Under the pieces are notes generated by a model, which did not search any database, was not told the origin of the DNA, and was given only the letters and a program-made list of their open reading frames with translations. Of a DNA stretch of 64,000 nucleotides, positions 55,626 through 63,469 are shown in pieces. The position numbers and the translations under genes are program-made. The DNA comes from Coriobacterium glomerans PW2. GTDB lineage: Bacteria; Actinomycetota; Coriobacteriia; Coriobacteriales; Coriobacteriaceae. Position 1 is the stretch's first letter. Each line of letters begins with the position of its first letter. The stretch lies in NCBI RefSeq assembly GCF_000195315.1, contig NC_015389.1, forward strand, positions 434,001 to 498,000, in the 5' to 3' direction.

Positions 55626-57353
55626 ATGATGAAAGACGATATAAACAGTGATCCAACCTTCAATCTCGTGACTGAGCCTTGGATCCCGGTTACTTATACA
55701 GACGAGCATAAAGCCGATGTCTCACTGAGTACCGTTTTCAAGGATGCAGACCAGATCCAAGAGATCTCGGATGAGTTTCCTCAGTTTCGCATCGTTCTGC
55801 TGAGATTTCTCATCGCGATCCTGCTACGAGCGTATTCGAGTCAAGCGCTGAGCAAACGAGACGCCCTGGCATTATGGTCGGATCTTTGGACTCAGCGGCA
55901 CTTTGATTCGGAATACGTGGACGAGTACTTGGAGCACTTCAAAGATCGGTTCGACATCCTGTCTCCAGTCACTCCTTTTTATCAGGTCGCGGATCTCACC
56001 TATTCAGACGAGAAAAAGGAATACGACTGGATAAGCGAGCTGGTCCCTGATATTCCAAAGCCCGACAAATACCTGTTTGCAATGAAAGAGCGTTCAAGTA
56101 GCCCGCCGTGTATCAAATTGTCGGAAGCAGCGCGATACTTGATCCTAGCGCAGGCGTTCGATTTTGCTGGGATAAAAAGCCCTGTTGAAGGAAACACTCA
56201 AGTAAAACGAGGGCATGTTTACGCCCCTCATGGGGTTGTGCAAACGGGCTTTGTCGGGGCGATCGGCGGAGTCTATGTGCGAGGCCGCACATTATACGAA
56301 ACCTTGCTGTTCAATATGGTTCTGTACGATTCACGGGCTTCGAATAGCGATAAAGAGTCTGACGTGGATCTTCCTCCTTGGGAGAGAAGTTTACCAAGTT
56401 GCGACATCGTTTTCCGTGAACCGAACGGTCCGGTCGATTTGCTTACTTGGCAGAGCAGAAGAATCAGACTCATCTTCGACGGTGAAAAGAATTCAGCGAT
56501 CGGCGTAGTGATCTGCTATGGAGATGCGACGGTTTCTTACGATAAGCACCCATATGAGTGGATGACGGCCTGGCGATCTGACGGTGGTCTACAAAAGAAG
56601 CTCGGTCTTTCTCATACACCTTGGGTGCCTTTGAAACACGATCCAAGTAAAACGATATGGGAGGGCTTGTCCGCGCTGCTTGCCGCCCGAAACGAAGAAG
56701 GGGCTGATGTAAGACCAGGAGTGATCAGATGGAACGAAACACTCGGTGAAGCCGACATTGCTCTTCCAAAATCGGGGCTAATAGTCTCAATCTGCGCCCA
56801 AGGTATCGTGTACAACATAAAAAAGGGTAGCTCGGCCATTATTGATAGCATCGATGATCATTTCGATCTCGATGTATCGATGATGAGACACGATGCTCAA
56901 GCGGCAGCAGCTTCGATCGATCTTGTTTCTCGCACCGATCAGGCAGTACTCAGCTTAATGCGATACGTGCGCAACATGGAATCTTCCGCAGGCTATATGC
57001 GTCAGAACTCAACCATGGAAAATGATATCCGCGAGTGTGCCTACAGTGAGCTTAACACGATATTTCGCAAACGGCTTTCCGGCTTTACTCCTGATCAGGA
57101 TATCGACTCGTATTCCAATGACTGGAAAGAAGAGGTACGCAGCGTCCTTCTCGATCTCGGCAAATCATATGCTTCTGCGGCAAGTTCGAGTGCGTTCTCC
57201 GTGCACAGAGTGAAATTCGGAAAGAAGGAAGAGCTGATGACATCAGGGAAGGCACAGATACTTTTTTATCGAGGACTCACGAAGGCACTGGGCTCTCCAA
57301 CGTTTAATTCCGGTTCACGGATAGAGGAGGACAGCCATGTCGAACACCTATGA
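55626..57353 (+). CDS. casA: Cascade large subunit Cas8e (Cse1/CasA)
   Basis: Recognises the PAM and helps recruit Cas3. The 575-residue protein begins, after a short lead, NLVTEPWIPVTY, the hallmark of Cse1. It continues with LLRFLIAILLRAY, the FDILSPVTPFYQV region and GHVYAPHGVVQTGFVG, and ends with a helical bundle (about 430-575) that contacts Cse2. Protein length is slightly above that of the E. coli subunit (502). The start ATG 55626 has GGAGAAC just before it; a second ATG follows at once. Codon use is less GC-rich than in the sugar genes. The last 17 bases overlap casB. Confidence 0.93.
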   Translation: MMKDDINSDPTFNLVTEPWIPVTYTDEHKADVSLSTVFKDADQIQEISDEFPQFRIVLLRFLIAILLRAYSSQALSKRDALALWSDLWTQRHFDSEYVDEYLEHFKDRFDILSPVTPFYQVADLTYSDEKKEYDWISELVPDIPKPDKYLFAMKERSSSPPCIKLSEAARYLILAQAFDFAGIKSPVEGNTQVKRGHVYAPHGVVQTGFVGAIGGVYVRGRTLYETLLFNMVLYDSRASNSDKESDVDLPPWERSLPSCDIVFREPNGPVDLLTWQSRRIRLIFDGEKNSAIGVVICYGDATVSYDKHPYEWMTAWRSDGGLQKKLGLSHTPWVPLKHDPSKTIWEGLSALLAARNEEGADVRPGVIRWNETLGEADIALPKSGLIVSICAQGIVYNIKKGSSAIIDSIDDHFDLDVSMMRHDAQAAAASIDLVSRTDQAVLSLMRYVRNMESSAGYMRQNSTMENDIRECAYSELNTIFRKRLSGFTPDQDIDSYSNDWKEEVRSVLLDLGKSYASAASSSAFSVHRVKFGKKEELMTSGKAQILFYRGLTKALGSPTFNSGSRIEEDSHVEHL

Positions 57354-57996
57354 AGTCGCAGGCAAGCTCGGTGCTTTTGCTGCTCGAAAGATTCAGATAC
57401 TACAACGAGACTATCTCGGCTCCGGATCGCGGGCGGCACATGCGCGTTCCGTCCTTGCTCAGTTGCGCCGCCTGCATGAACCGGGATCCTCCACTTGGAT
57501 CATGGCAGGGCGGGAGCTGTTTGAGAATTGGCCAGAATTGGATCTCGGGCCGTCCGAGGAAACCCGTGCGCTTCGAGCCGTTGCGACGTCCTTTAAGTTT
57601 TATGCGATCCATCAGCAATCGAATACGGTCGGGATGTCCATGCCCCATAAAAAGAAAGACGGTGCGCAGGTGCCGAGGCGCAATCCCTATTCGTTCGGTC
57701 AAGCGTGTCGCCAGATAGATCCCGATATCGACAGATCGGGCGCCATCAGGAGACGCTTGGCGTCGATAGAGGCAGCATATGATTTTGAAGGCATCGCCTA
57801 TCATATGCGCGGTCTGATCAAGTTGATGAGCAGCAAACAGATTGGATTGGATTACTTCTCTCTGATTAAGGATCTCTATCTTGTTCAGTGCGACGGCCTA
57901 AAAGACCGAGTGCTCATCGATTGGAGCCGAGCGTATTTCGGTTCACTGGAAACCGAACCTCAGAAAGCGGCAGCGATCGAGATAGAGAAGGCGTAG
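57337..57996 (+). CDS. casB: Cascade small subunit Cse2 (CasB)
   Basis: A 219-residue, all-helical protein present in two copies in Cascade, where it stabilises the R-loop. Family features include SRAAHARSVLAQLRRLHEPG, WPELDLG, FKFYAIHQQ, NPYSFGQACRQI and the C-terminal LKDRVLIDWSRAYFG. GAGGAGGACAG lies before the ATG, which is inside the end of casA, so translation is coupled. 27 bases separate it from cas7e. Confidence 0.92.
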   Translation: MSNTYEVAGKLGAFAARKIQILQRDYLGSGSRAAHARSVLAQLRRLHEPGSSTWIMAGRELFENWPELDLGPSEETRALRAVATSFKFYAIHQQSNTVGMSMPHKKKDGAQVPRRNPYSFGQACRQIDPDIDRSGAIRRRLASIEAAYDFEGIAYHMRGLIKLMSSKQIGLDYFSLIKDLYLVQCDGLKDRVLIDWSRAYFGSLETEPQKAAAIEIEKA

Positions 57997-58023
57997 GAAA
58001 TTATCACATCGAAAGGAACCAAC

Positions 58024-59157
58024 ATGTTTGTTGATATCTGCGTCATCCAAAATGTACCGTCAAACAACATCAACCGAGACGATACCGGCAGTCCTAAAAC
58101 CGCACTCTACGGAGGCGCCCGGAGGGCGCGCGTCTCAAGCCAGGCCTGGAAGCGTGCAATGAGGAAGATGTTTCCTGCGTACCTGCCGAAAGGATCTTTG
58201 GGCGTCCGGACGAAATATGCGGTAAGGCTCATCAAGGATCGAATAGTGGCTGCTTGTCCAGATCTGGAAAGCGAAGGGCAGGAGCTGGCAGAAGCCGCTC
58301 TCAAAGCCTTGGGTTTGAAGCTCAAGAAGTCTAGGCGCGCCGGCTCCGACAGCGGTGAGCAGGAAACCGGTTATCTCCTTTTCCTTGCTCCGCCGGAAAT
58401 CGATGGCTTGGCGCAGCTGATGATAGATTGGCACAATACAAAACGCAATATCAATAAACTGACCAAGTCGATGAAAAAGGAAGCCGCCGCCGTCTTTCAA
58501 GATCTCAGAGCCATCGATATCGCGCTGTTCGGTCGCATGCTCACCGAGGCCTCGAAGCTGAATACGGATGCTTCAGCTCAGGTCGCCCATGCGATCTCGG
58601 TCGATCGCGTCGTGCAGGAGTACGATTACTTCGCCGCTGTCGACGACTGCGCGTCAGCAGATAATACCGGTGCCAGCATGCTCGAAACGGCCGGATACAA
58701 CTCTTCGACTTTGTATCGCTACGCGACCGTGAACTTGGATTCACTGTTCGAGCAGCTCCAAGATATCGAAGGAACGGCAAAGGGCACTGCTGTGTTCGTT
58801 GAGACCTTCGTTCGGTCGATGCCCACCGGCAAGCAGAACACCTTTGCGAACAGGACGCTTCCGAGTACTGTTTCCGTTGCCTTCCGCTCACGACAGCCTA
58901 TCAACCCAGTGTCAGCGTTCGAAATCCCCGTATCTGCCAAGGAGGATCGATCCATCTCGCAACAGGCGGCCGAGCTGCTGGAAAAAAGGGTCGCGGAGAT
59001 CGAGGGGCTCTTTGATGAGCCCGCTGATCGCGCTTGGTGCGCGACGATCGATCTCCCCGCTACTCCAAACGGAGCACTGGGCGAGAGAATTGACTTCAAG
59101 ACGTTGCTTGGCGAGGTTCAGCGTGAAGCAGAACGTGTACTGAGGACGAGGAGCTGA
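58024..59157 (+). CDS. casC: Cascade backbone subunit Cas7e (Cse4/CasC)
   Basis: Six copies of this RAMP protein form the crRNA-binding backbone. The 377-residue chain begins with the classic Cas7e sequence: VIQNVPSNNINRDDTG, then KTALYGGARRARVSSQAWKR. Further features are a middle helical insertion (NKLTKSMKKEAAAVF), VAHAISVDRVVQEYDYF and FVRSMPTGKQNTFANRTLP. GAAAGGAACC lies before the ATG. Intact and of normal length. Confidence 0.95.
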   Translation: MFVDICVIQNVPSNNINRDDTGSPKTALYGGARRARVSSQAWKRAMRKMFPAYLPKGSLGVRTKYAVRLIKDRIVAACPDLESEGQELAEAALKALGLKLKKSRRAGSDSGEQETGYLLFLAPPEIDGLAQLMIDWHNTKRNINKLTKSMKKEAAAVFQDLRAIDIALFGRMLTEASKLNTDASAQVAHAISVDRVVQEYDYFAAVDDCASADNTGASMLETAGYNSSTLYRYATVNLDSLFEQLQDIEGTAKGTAVFVETFVRSMPTGKQNTFANRTLPSTVSVAFRSRQPINPVSAFEIPVSAKEDRSISQQAAELLEKRVAEIEGLFDEPADRAWCATIDLPATPNGALGERIDFKTLLGEVQREAERVLRTRS

Positions 59158-59159
59158 TC

Positions 59160-59864
59160 ATGGCGGTGCTGCTGCTTCGCCTCTCGGGTCCCCTGCAGTC
59201 GTGGGGGGACTCCTCTCGTTTTACTAGGAGAGCCACTAGGAGAGAGCCAACGAAAAGCGGGGTCATCGGATTGCTGGCATCCGCTCTTGGGAGAACGCGG
59301 GAAGAATCGCTGAACGATCTTGCGAAATTAGAATTTGGCGTTCGTATCGACCAACAGGGCAATATGCTTCGAGATTTTCAGACCGAGCGGTCGCTCGACG
59401 GCAAAACCACGATGCCGCTTTCCAACAGGTATTATCTCGCTGATGCGATATTTCTTGCGGCTCTCCATGGGAAGCTTGATGTTCTTCATAAGCTTGACGA
59501 GGCAATCCAAAACCCTCGATGGCCTTTATATCTCGGACGACGATCCTGTCCACCGGATCCTCCGATCTCGTTGGGCGTGCATGAAGAGTACAAAGATGTG
59601 CGCCAAGCTCTTCAACAGATGAACTGGATCGCATCCTCCCGGTGCAAACGCCGATTAGCGCAGCACCGGCAACTCGAAATAGCCTGCGATGCGCGAGAGG
59701 GAGAACCGTATTCCCGACAAGCTGATCTTCCACTGAGCTTCAGCAAGTCGGGGCGCACGTACGAGGACCGCAGAGTATATCGAGCTTGGATCGACAATCC
59801 CGATTGGGGTCAAGAGGATATAGCCAAAATAGCGTCTAATCATGATCCCCTTTGCGCATGTTAG
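59160..59864 (+). CDS. casD: Cascade subunit Cas5e (CasD)
   Basis: A 234-residue RAMP protein that caps the 5' handle of crRNA. It opens with VLLLRLSGPLQSWGDSSRF, the standard Cas5 start, followed by PTKSGVIGLLASALGRTREES and FGVRIDQQG. The later segments SNRYYLADAIFLAAL and LYLGRRSCPPDPPISLG are also family-typical. GAGGAG lies before the ATG, two bases after the casC stop. Confidence 0.94.
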   Translation: MAVLLLRLSGPLQSWGDSSRFTRRATRREPTKSGVIGLLASALGRTREESLNDLAKLEFGVRIDQQGNMLRDFQTERSLDGKTTMPLSNRYYLADAIFLAALHGKLDVLHKLDEAIQNPRWPLYLGRRSCPPDPPISLGVHEEYKDVRQALQQMNWIASSRCKRRLAQHRQLEIACDAREGEPYSRQADLPLSFSKSGRTYEDRRVYRAWIDNPDWGQEDIAKIASNHDPLCAC

Positions 59865-59872
59865 GAGGTTCC

Positions 59873-60562
59873 ATGTACATATCTAAAGTGCCACTAAATA
59901 TGGCTAGACCGGATACGATACGGTTCATCAGCTCCCCGTACAAGGTGCATGCGGCCGTCGAGCAATCGTTCTCGCCGCTCGCCAAACGAGCAGGCGATGA
60001 CTGTCGTATTTTGTGGAGGCTCGACTCCATGCCGAAGGCGATCAAGACGCTTTGGTTGTACGTCGTCAGCCCCGATAAGCCCGATTTTACACATGTTGTT
60101 GAGCAGGCAGGCTGGACGGATTCGAAACGCTGGCAGACGAAAAGCTACCTCCCGCTGCTCGACTCGCTGGAGCAGGGGCAGGTATGGAGCTTTCGCATAA
60201 AGGCGAATCCGGTGCGAAAGGTTTTCAAGGATCAAGGACAGAGCCCCAGAGAGGGTATCGTCGGAACCGTTCAAGGGCATGTGACTGCTGAGCAGCAGAA
60301 GCGCTGGATGCTTTCCCGAACTGCAGCCCATGGCTTCAGTGTCCGGCAAAGTCAGAACGGCGAACCTGCCCTTATCGTGTCGCAGAGCACAAAAGAGAGC
60401 TTTTCTCGCGGACAAAGCACGGTCACGTTGGCAACCGCCTTTTTTGACGGGCTTCTCGAGATCACAGATGTCGTGGAATTTCGAAAGGTGCTCTGCTCGG
60501 GAATCGGCCGTGCGAAAAGCTTCGGATGTGGGTTGCTCACGATCGTGAAGCCTGCCGTATAG
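59873..60562 (+). CDS. casE: CRISPR RNA endonuclease Cas6e (CasE)
   Basis: Cuts the pre-crRNA at the base of each repeat hairpin and stays bound to the 3' handle. The 229-residue protein starts MYISKVPLNMARPD. The catalytic histidine is expected in PYKVHAAVEQSF, and the Gly-rich loop GIGRAKSFGCGLLTI closes the protein. I start at ATG 59873, directly after TTAGGAGG; an earlier in-frame ATG would overlap casD. Its RNA substrate is the CCCCGC/GCGGGG stem of the array at 62094. Confidence 0.94.
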   Translation: MYISKVPLNMARPDTIRFISSPYKVHAAVEQSFSPLAKRAGDDCRILWRLDSMPKAIKTLWLYVVSPDKPDFTHVVEQAGWTDSKRWQTKSYLPLLDSLEQGQVWSFRIKANPVRKVFKDQGQSPREGIVGTVQGHVTAEQQKRWMLSRTAAHGFSVRQSQNGEPALIVSQSTKESFSRGQSTVTLATAFFDGLLEITDVVEFRKVLCSGIGRAKSFGCGLLTIVKPAV

Positions 60563-60580
60563 TCGCTATCTGTTATTTAT

Positions 60581-60621
60581 GAGAGCCCCGGATCCATACA
60601 GAAACGGGATGCGGGGCTCTC
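60581..60621 (+). promoter_or_regulatory. Strong hairpin between cas6e and cas1
   Basis: GAGAGCCCCG and CGGGGCTCTC form a perfect ten-base-pair stem around 21 bases, in the 96-base gap between casE and cas1; TTTATTCTTT follows 7 bases after the stem. It could end part of the Cascade transcripts before the adaptation genes, or mark a processing site. Confidence 0.6.
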
Positions 60622-60658
60622 GCGCCCGTTTATTCTTTCGGTACGAATCGAGATCGAT

Positions 60659-61654
60659 ATGGTTGCTTCAGATGAGTCCAACGGAAACAAACCCAAATCG
60701 AAAAGGATGGGAGCGCCTCCTCCCAATCTCTCTGACCTGTCTCGCGTGGAAGACAGAATCTCGTTTCTCTATTTCGAGCACTGTGCTATCAACAGGGAAA
60801 GCAATGCCATAACCGTGGCCGACGACGAAGGGACCATTCATGTGCCGTCCGCATCGTTGAATGTGATGCTTTTAGGGCCGGGCACCACGGTGACACACAG
60901 GGCTATGACCGCTATTGGTGAAAACGGCGCAACGGTTCTGTGGGTGGGGGAGCGGGGCGTTAGAATGTACGCCTCCGGCAAACCGCTTACTCACTCCTCG
61001 GCTTTGCTGCAGCGTCAGGCAAAACTGGTCTCAAACACGCACGCTCGGCTCAATGTTGCTCGCCGGATGTATCAGATGAGGTTTCCCCAAGAGGACGTGA
61101 GTCATTTCACCATGCAGCAACTCCGCGGGAGGGAGGGTATCCGGATACGACGCGTGTACAGAACCTGGTCCGAAAAAACGAAGGTCATCTGGGATAAGCG
61201 AACTTACAATCCCGAGGACTTTGAAGATGCCTCGCCCATAAATCAGGCATTGTCAGCAGCGCATTTCTGTTTATATGGTATCGCCCATGCTGTGATTATC
61301 GCACTGGGAGTCTCTCCCGGGCTGGGGTTTGTTCATACCGGTCATGAAAAATCCTTTGTATATGATGTTGCCGACCTTTATAAGGCAGAGCTGTCGATCC
61401 CCGTCGCATTCGCTACAGTGGCCGAATCTCCGGAGGATGTCGGCTCAGCGACACGGAGAAATTTCCGCGACGCGGTTTATGATCTCGCGCTCATGAAGCG
61501 TATGGTACGTGATATCAAGGCACTGCTTTCGGTGGATGGATCTGATTCTTGCGAAAAAATGGATGACCACGTCGGTCTTTGGGACGGGGCGAAGGGTGAA
61601 GTCGCCGCAGGGCGATCATATGGAGACGAAGAAATGATTGAGGTACAAGAATGA
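60659..61654 (+). CDS. cas1: CRISPR integrase Cas1 (type I-E)
   Basis: Metal-dependent integrase that inserts new spacers together with Cas2. The 331-residue protein has the N-terminal beta domain (ISFLYFEHCAINRESN, VMLLGPGTTVTHRA, VLWVGERGVRMYA). In the helical catalytic domain I can place the conserved Glu in LRGREGIRI, the His in FVHTGHEKSF and the Asp in YDVADLYK. The first 25 residues are charged and probably flexible; ATG 60707 would remove 16 of them. No strong ribosome binding site is visible at 60659. The stop overlaps cas2 by ATGA. Confidence 0.94.
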   Translation: MVASDESNGNKPKSKRMGAPPPNLSDLSRVEDRISFLYFEHCAINRESNAITVADDEGTIHVPSASLNVMLLGPGTTVTHRAMTAIGENGATVLWVGERGVRMYASGKPLTHSSALLQRQAKLVSNTHARLNVARRMYQMRFPQEDVSHFTMQQLRGREGIRIRRVYRTWSEKTKVIWDKRTYNPEDFEDASPINQALSAAHFCLYGIAHAVIIALGVSPGLGFVHTGHEKSFVYDVADLYKAELSIPVAFATVAESPEDVGSATRRNFRDAVYDLALMKRMVRDIKALLSVDGSDSCEKMDDHVGLWDGAKGEVAAGRSYGDEEMIEVQE

Positions 61655-62013
61655 CGATCTTTGTTCTTACACGATGTCCGATCGGGCTTAGGGGAGATCT
61701 GACGCGCTGGTTGCTTGAGATTGCTCCTGGTGTATTTGTTGGCTGCATCTCGGCGCGAGTCCGCGAGGGGATTTGGGGGCGCGTTCTTGCTGCCGTGAAG
61801 GAGGGTCGTGCAATCATGGTTCAAGCTGCTCAAAATGAACAGCACCTTAAGTTTAGCGTACATCAAGCGGATTGGCAGCCTTTCGATTGCGATGGAGCCC
61901 TACTGATAAAAAAGCCCTATGGAACCGAGGATTCAACATTGGTTGGACCAGTTGCAAAAGGATGGAGCAACGCAAGTAAGTATCGAAAAATGAAAAAGTT
62001 TGGGAACCAATGA
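61651..62013 (+). CDS. cas2: CRISPR adaptation protein Cas2 (type I-E, CasB/Cas2e)
   Basis: A 120-residue protein of the type I-E Cas2 group: MTIFVLTRCPIGLRGDLTRW, VFVGCISARVREGIWGRV and MVQAAQNEQHLKF. It forms the dimer at the centre of the Cas1-Cas2 complex. The C-terminal 25 residues (DSTLVGPVAKGWSNASKY) extend beyond the core ferredoxin-like fold, as in other Cas2e proteins. The start overlaps the cas1 stop, and the array leader begins directly after it. Confidence 0.93.
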   Translation: MTIFVLTRCPIGLRGDLTRWLLEIAPGVFVGCISARVREGIWGRVLAAVKEGRAIMVQAAQNEQHLKFSVHQADWQPFDCDGALLIKKPYGTEDSTLVGPVAKGWSNASKYRKMKKFGNQ

Positions 62014-62093
62014 AACTGTGTGCTGCGGATGTAAAGCACTTTTGCTTTAATAAAAACAGCTACAAAGATGGGTTTCATACCAGATAATTAAGT
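62014..62093 (+). promoter_or_regulatory. CRISPR leader
   Basis: An 80-base AT-rich stretch between cas2 and the first repeat, with A/T runs (TTTTGCTTTAATAAAAAC) and TAATTAAGT adjoining the repeat. It lies on the side of the array where repeats are most uniform, as expected for the spacer-acquisition end, and should contain the array promoter. Confidence 0.7.
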
Positions 62094-62988
62094 GTGCTCC
62101 CCGCGCATGCGGGGATGATCCCAGCAATTGGTCAGATGATCATTACGATGATGATGTGCTCCCCGCGCATGCGGGGATGATCCCCCCGACGGCTCATCGG
62201 CAGAGACCATCTCTCGCGTGCTCCCCGCGCATGCGGGGATGATCCTGGTACGACACGCATCCCACGACATCCGCCACGGGTGCTCCCCGCGCATGCGGGG
62301 ATGATCCCCCGGACTGACACCGACGTGTCCGCAGGTGAGCCGTGCTCCCCGCGCATGCGGGGATGATCCCACTTCGGAGTCACCACCGAGGCCGCGCAGG
62401 AGAGTGCTCCCCGCGCATGCGGGGATGATCCCATATCGGTGCGCGCCGGCGACGACGCGCTCAAGGTGCTCCCCGCGCATGCGGGGATGATCCTGTGTTG
62501 GCCCGCAGTCGCTTGGCCTTCTCGATCGTGCTCCCCGCGCATGCGGGGATGATCCCGCCAAGGACCTAAAGGCGCTCGACCAGATTGACGTGCTCTCCGC
62601 GCATGCGGGGATGATCCCCTTTGAGGCAGACGCGCGTTTAGAAGAGCCCTTGTGCTCCCCGCGCATGCGGGGATGATCCCTCCAACGGAGAGTACCATTC
62701 GAGCTGCGTCGAGTGCTCCCCACGCATGCGGGGATGATCCTATCAATATATACGGCACTGCTGGGAACGGGATAGTGCTTCCCGCGCATGCGGGGATGAT
62801 CCGGTCGCGTTGCCCTGCGTGGCCGACATGGCCCAGGTGCTCCCCGCGCATGCGGGGATGATCCCTCGACGAGTGGGCTGCGCCTGTCGAAGTACATCGT
62901 GCTCCCCGCATGTGCGGGGATGATCCCGACAGGATCGCGACCACCGCCAGTGTTGTCAGCGTGCTCCCCGCACATGCGGGGATGATCC
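62094..62988 (+). CRISPR. Type I-E CRISPR array, 15 repeats and 14 spacers
   Basis: Fifteen 28-base repeats start GTGCTCCCCGC, have a central CCCCGC-GCAT-GCGGGG hairpin and end GGGATGATCC. They begin at 62094, 62156, 62218, 62280, 62342, 62404, 62466, 62528, 62590, 62652, 62713, 62775, 62837, 62899 and 62961. The period is 62 bases except once (61), so spacers are 34 bases (33 if a 29th repeat base is counted); the spacer at 62680-62712 is one shorter. Transcription runs away from cas2 on the plus strand. Repeats at 62590, 62713, 62775, 62899 and 62961 carry substitutions. None of the spacers appears to match other parts of this window. Confidence 0.98.
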
Positions 62989-63469
62989 TTTCGAGCTGAA
63001 GCTGCCGGATGCCCCCCCCCGCATACGAACAGCTAATTCTTTTTACGCAAAGATTTAATGAGGTGACATCAACGTAGTTACAGAAAGGGAATGACCTACG
63101 CTCAGTACATTGCAGAGTTCATTTTGCCTTCTGCAGTTTATTGGCATTTGCAGTGATCTATCAGAATTTCTCTTAGTAGATGCGTAAATCTGATGCATAA
63201 AAAAGTATCTTCAATTTCCATAGGAGAAGTTTTCTCTTTCATCCCATTCAAAATTCCGATCATGATAACACTTAAATATATCACCATGGTTCCGCTCATT
63301 GTAACAGGGCGACTTATGATCTCACGATCGTCATCTGGGTAAGATACCCCCATTTGACATGGACGTGTATACTGTGTGGCTTGGTAGCGCCATGTTGAGG
63401 CTGGACCCGCGCCTGCGCGCGCAGCGGAGGTTGAGCCACAGCGTCACATGATGTAGGTGAGGAGTTTTC
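62989..63469 (+). other. Region between the CRISPR array and the topoisomerase gene, no gene
   Basis: After the last repeat a 21-base spacer-like stub runs into a run of C and GCATACG (63010-63027), which may be a decayed repeat. AT-rich DNA without a convincing gene follows. TATACT (63368-63373) is a possible -10 for the topoisomerase gene, preceded by TTGACA (63354-63359) at too short a distance. TGTGGCT (63375-63381) and AGCCACA (63434-63440) could pair in the leader. Confidence 0.4.

Noticed and set aside
62088-62975. Long minus-strand open frame across the CRISPR array with repeated Ser-Pro-His-Ala-Arg-Gly-Ala units
   Set aside because: The repeats are simply the CRISPR repeats translated; the 62-base period makes an open frame by chance. 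No ribosome binding site and no independent gene.
62094-62988. Self-targeting spacers
   Set aside because: I compared the 14 spacers by eye with the rest of the window and saw no match; a genome-wide search would be needed for a firm statement.
63138-63353. 71-codon minus-strand frame with one hydrophobic stretch after the CRISPR array
   Set aside because: No ribosome binding site and no similarity I recognise; overlaps the probable topoisomerase promoter.
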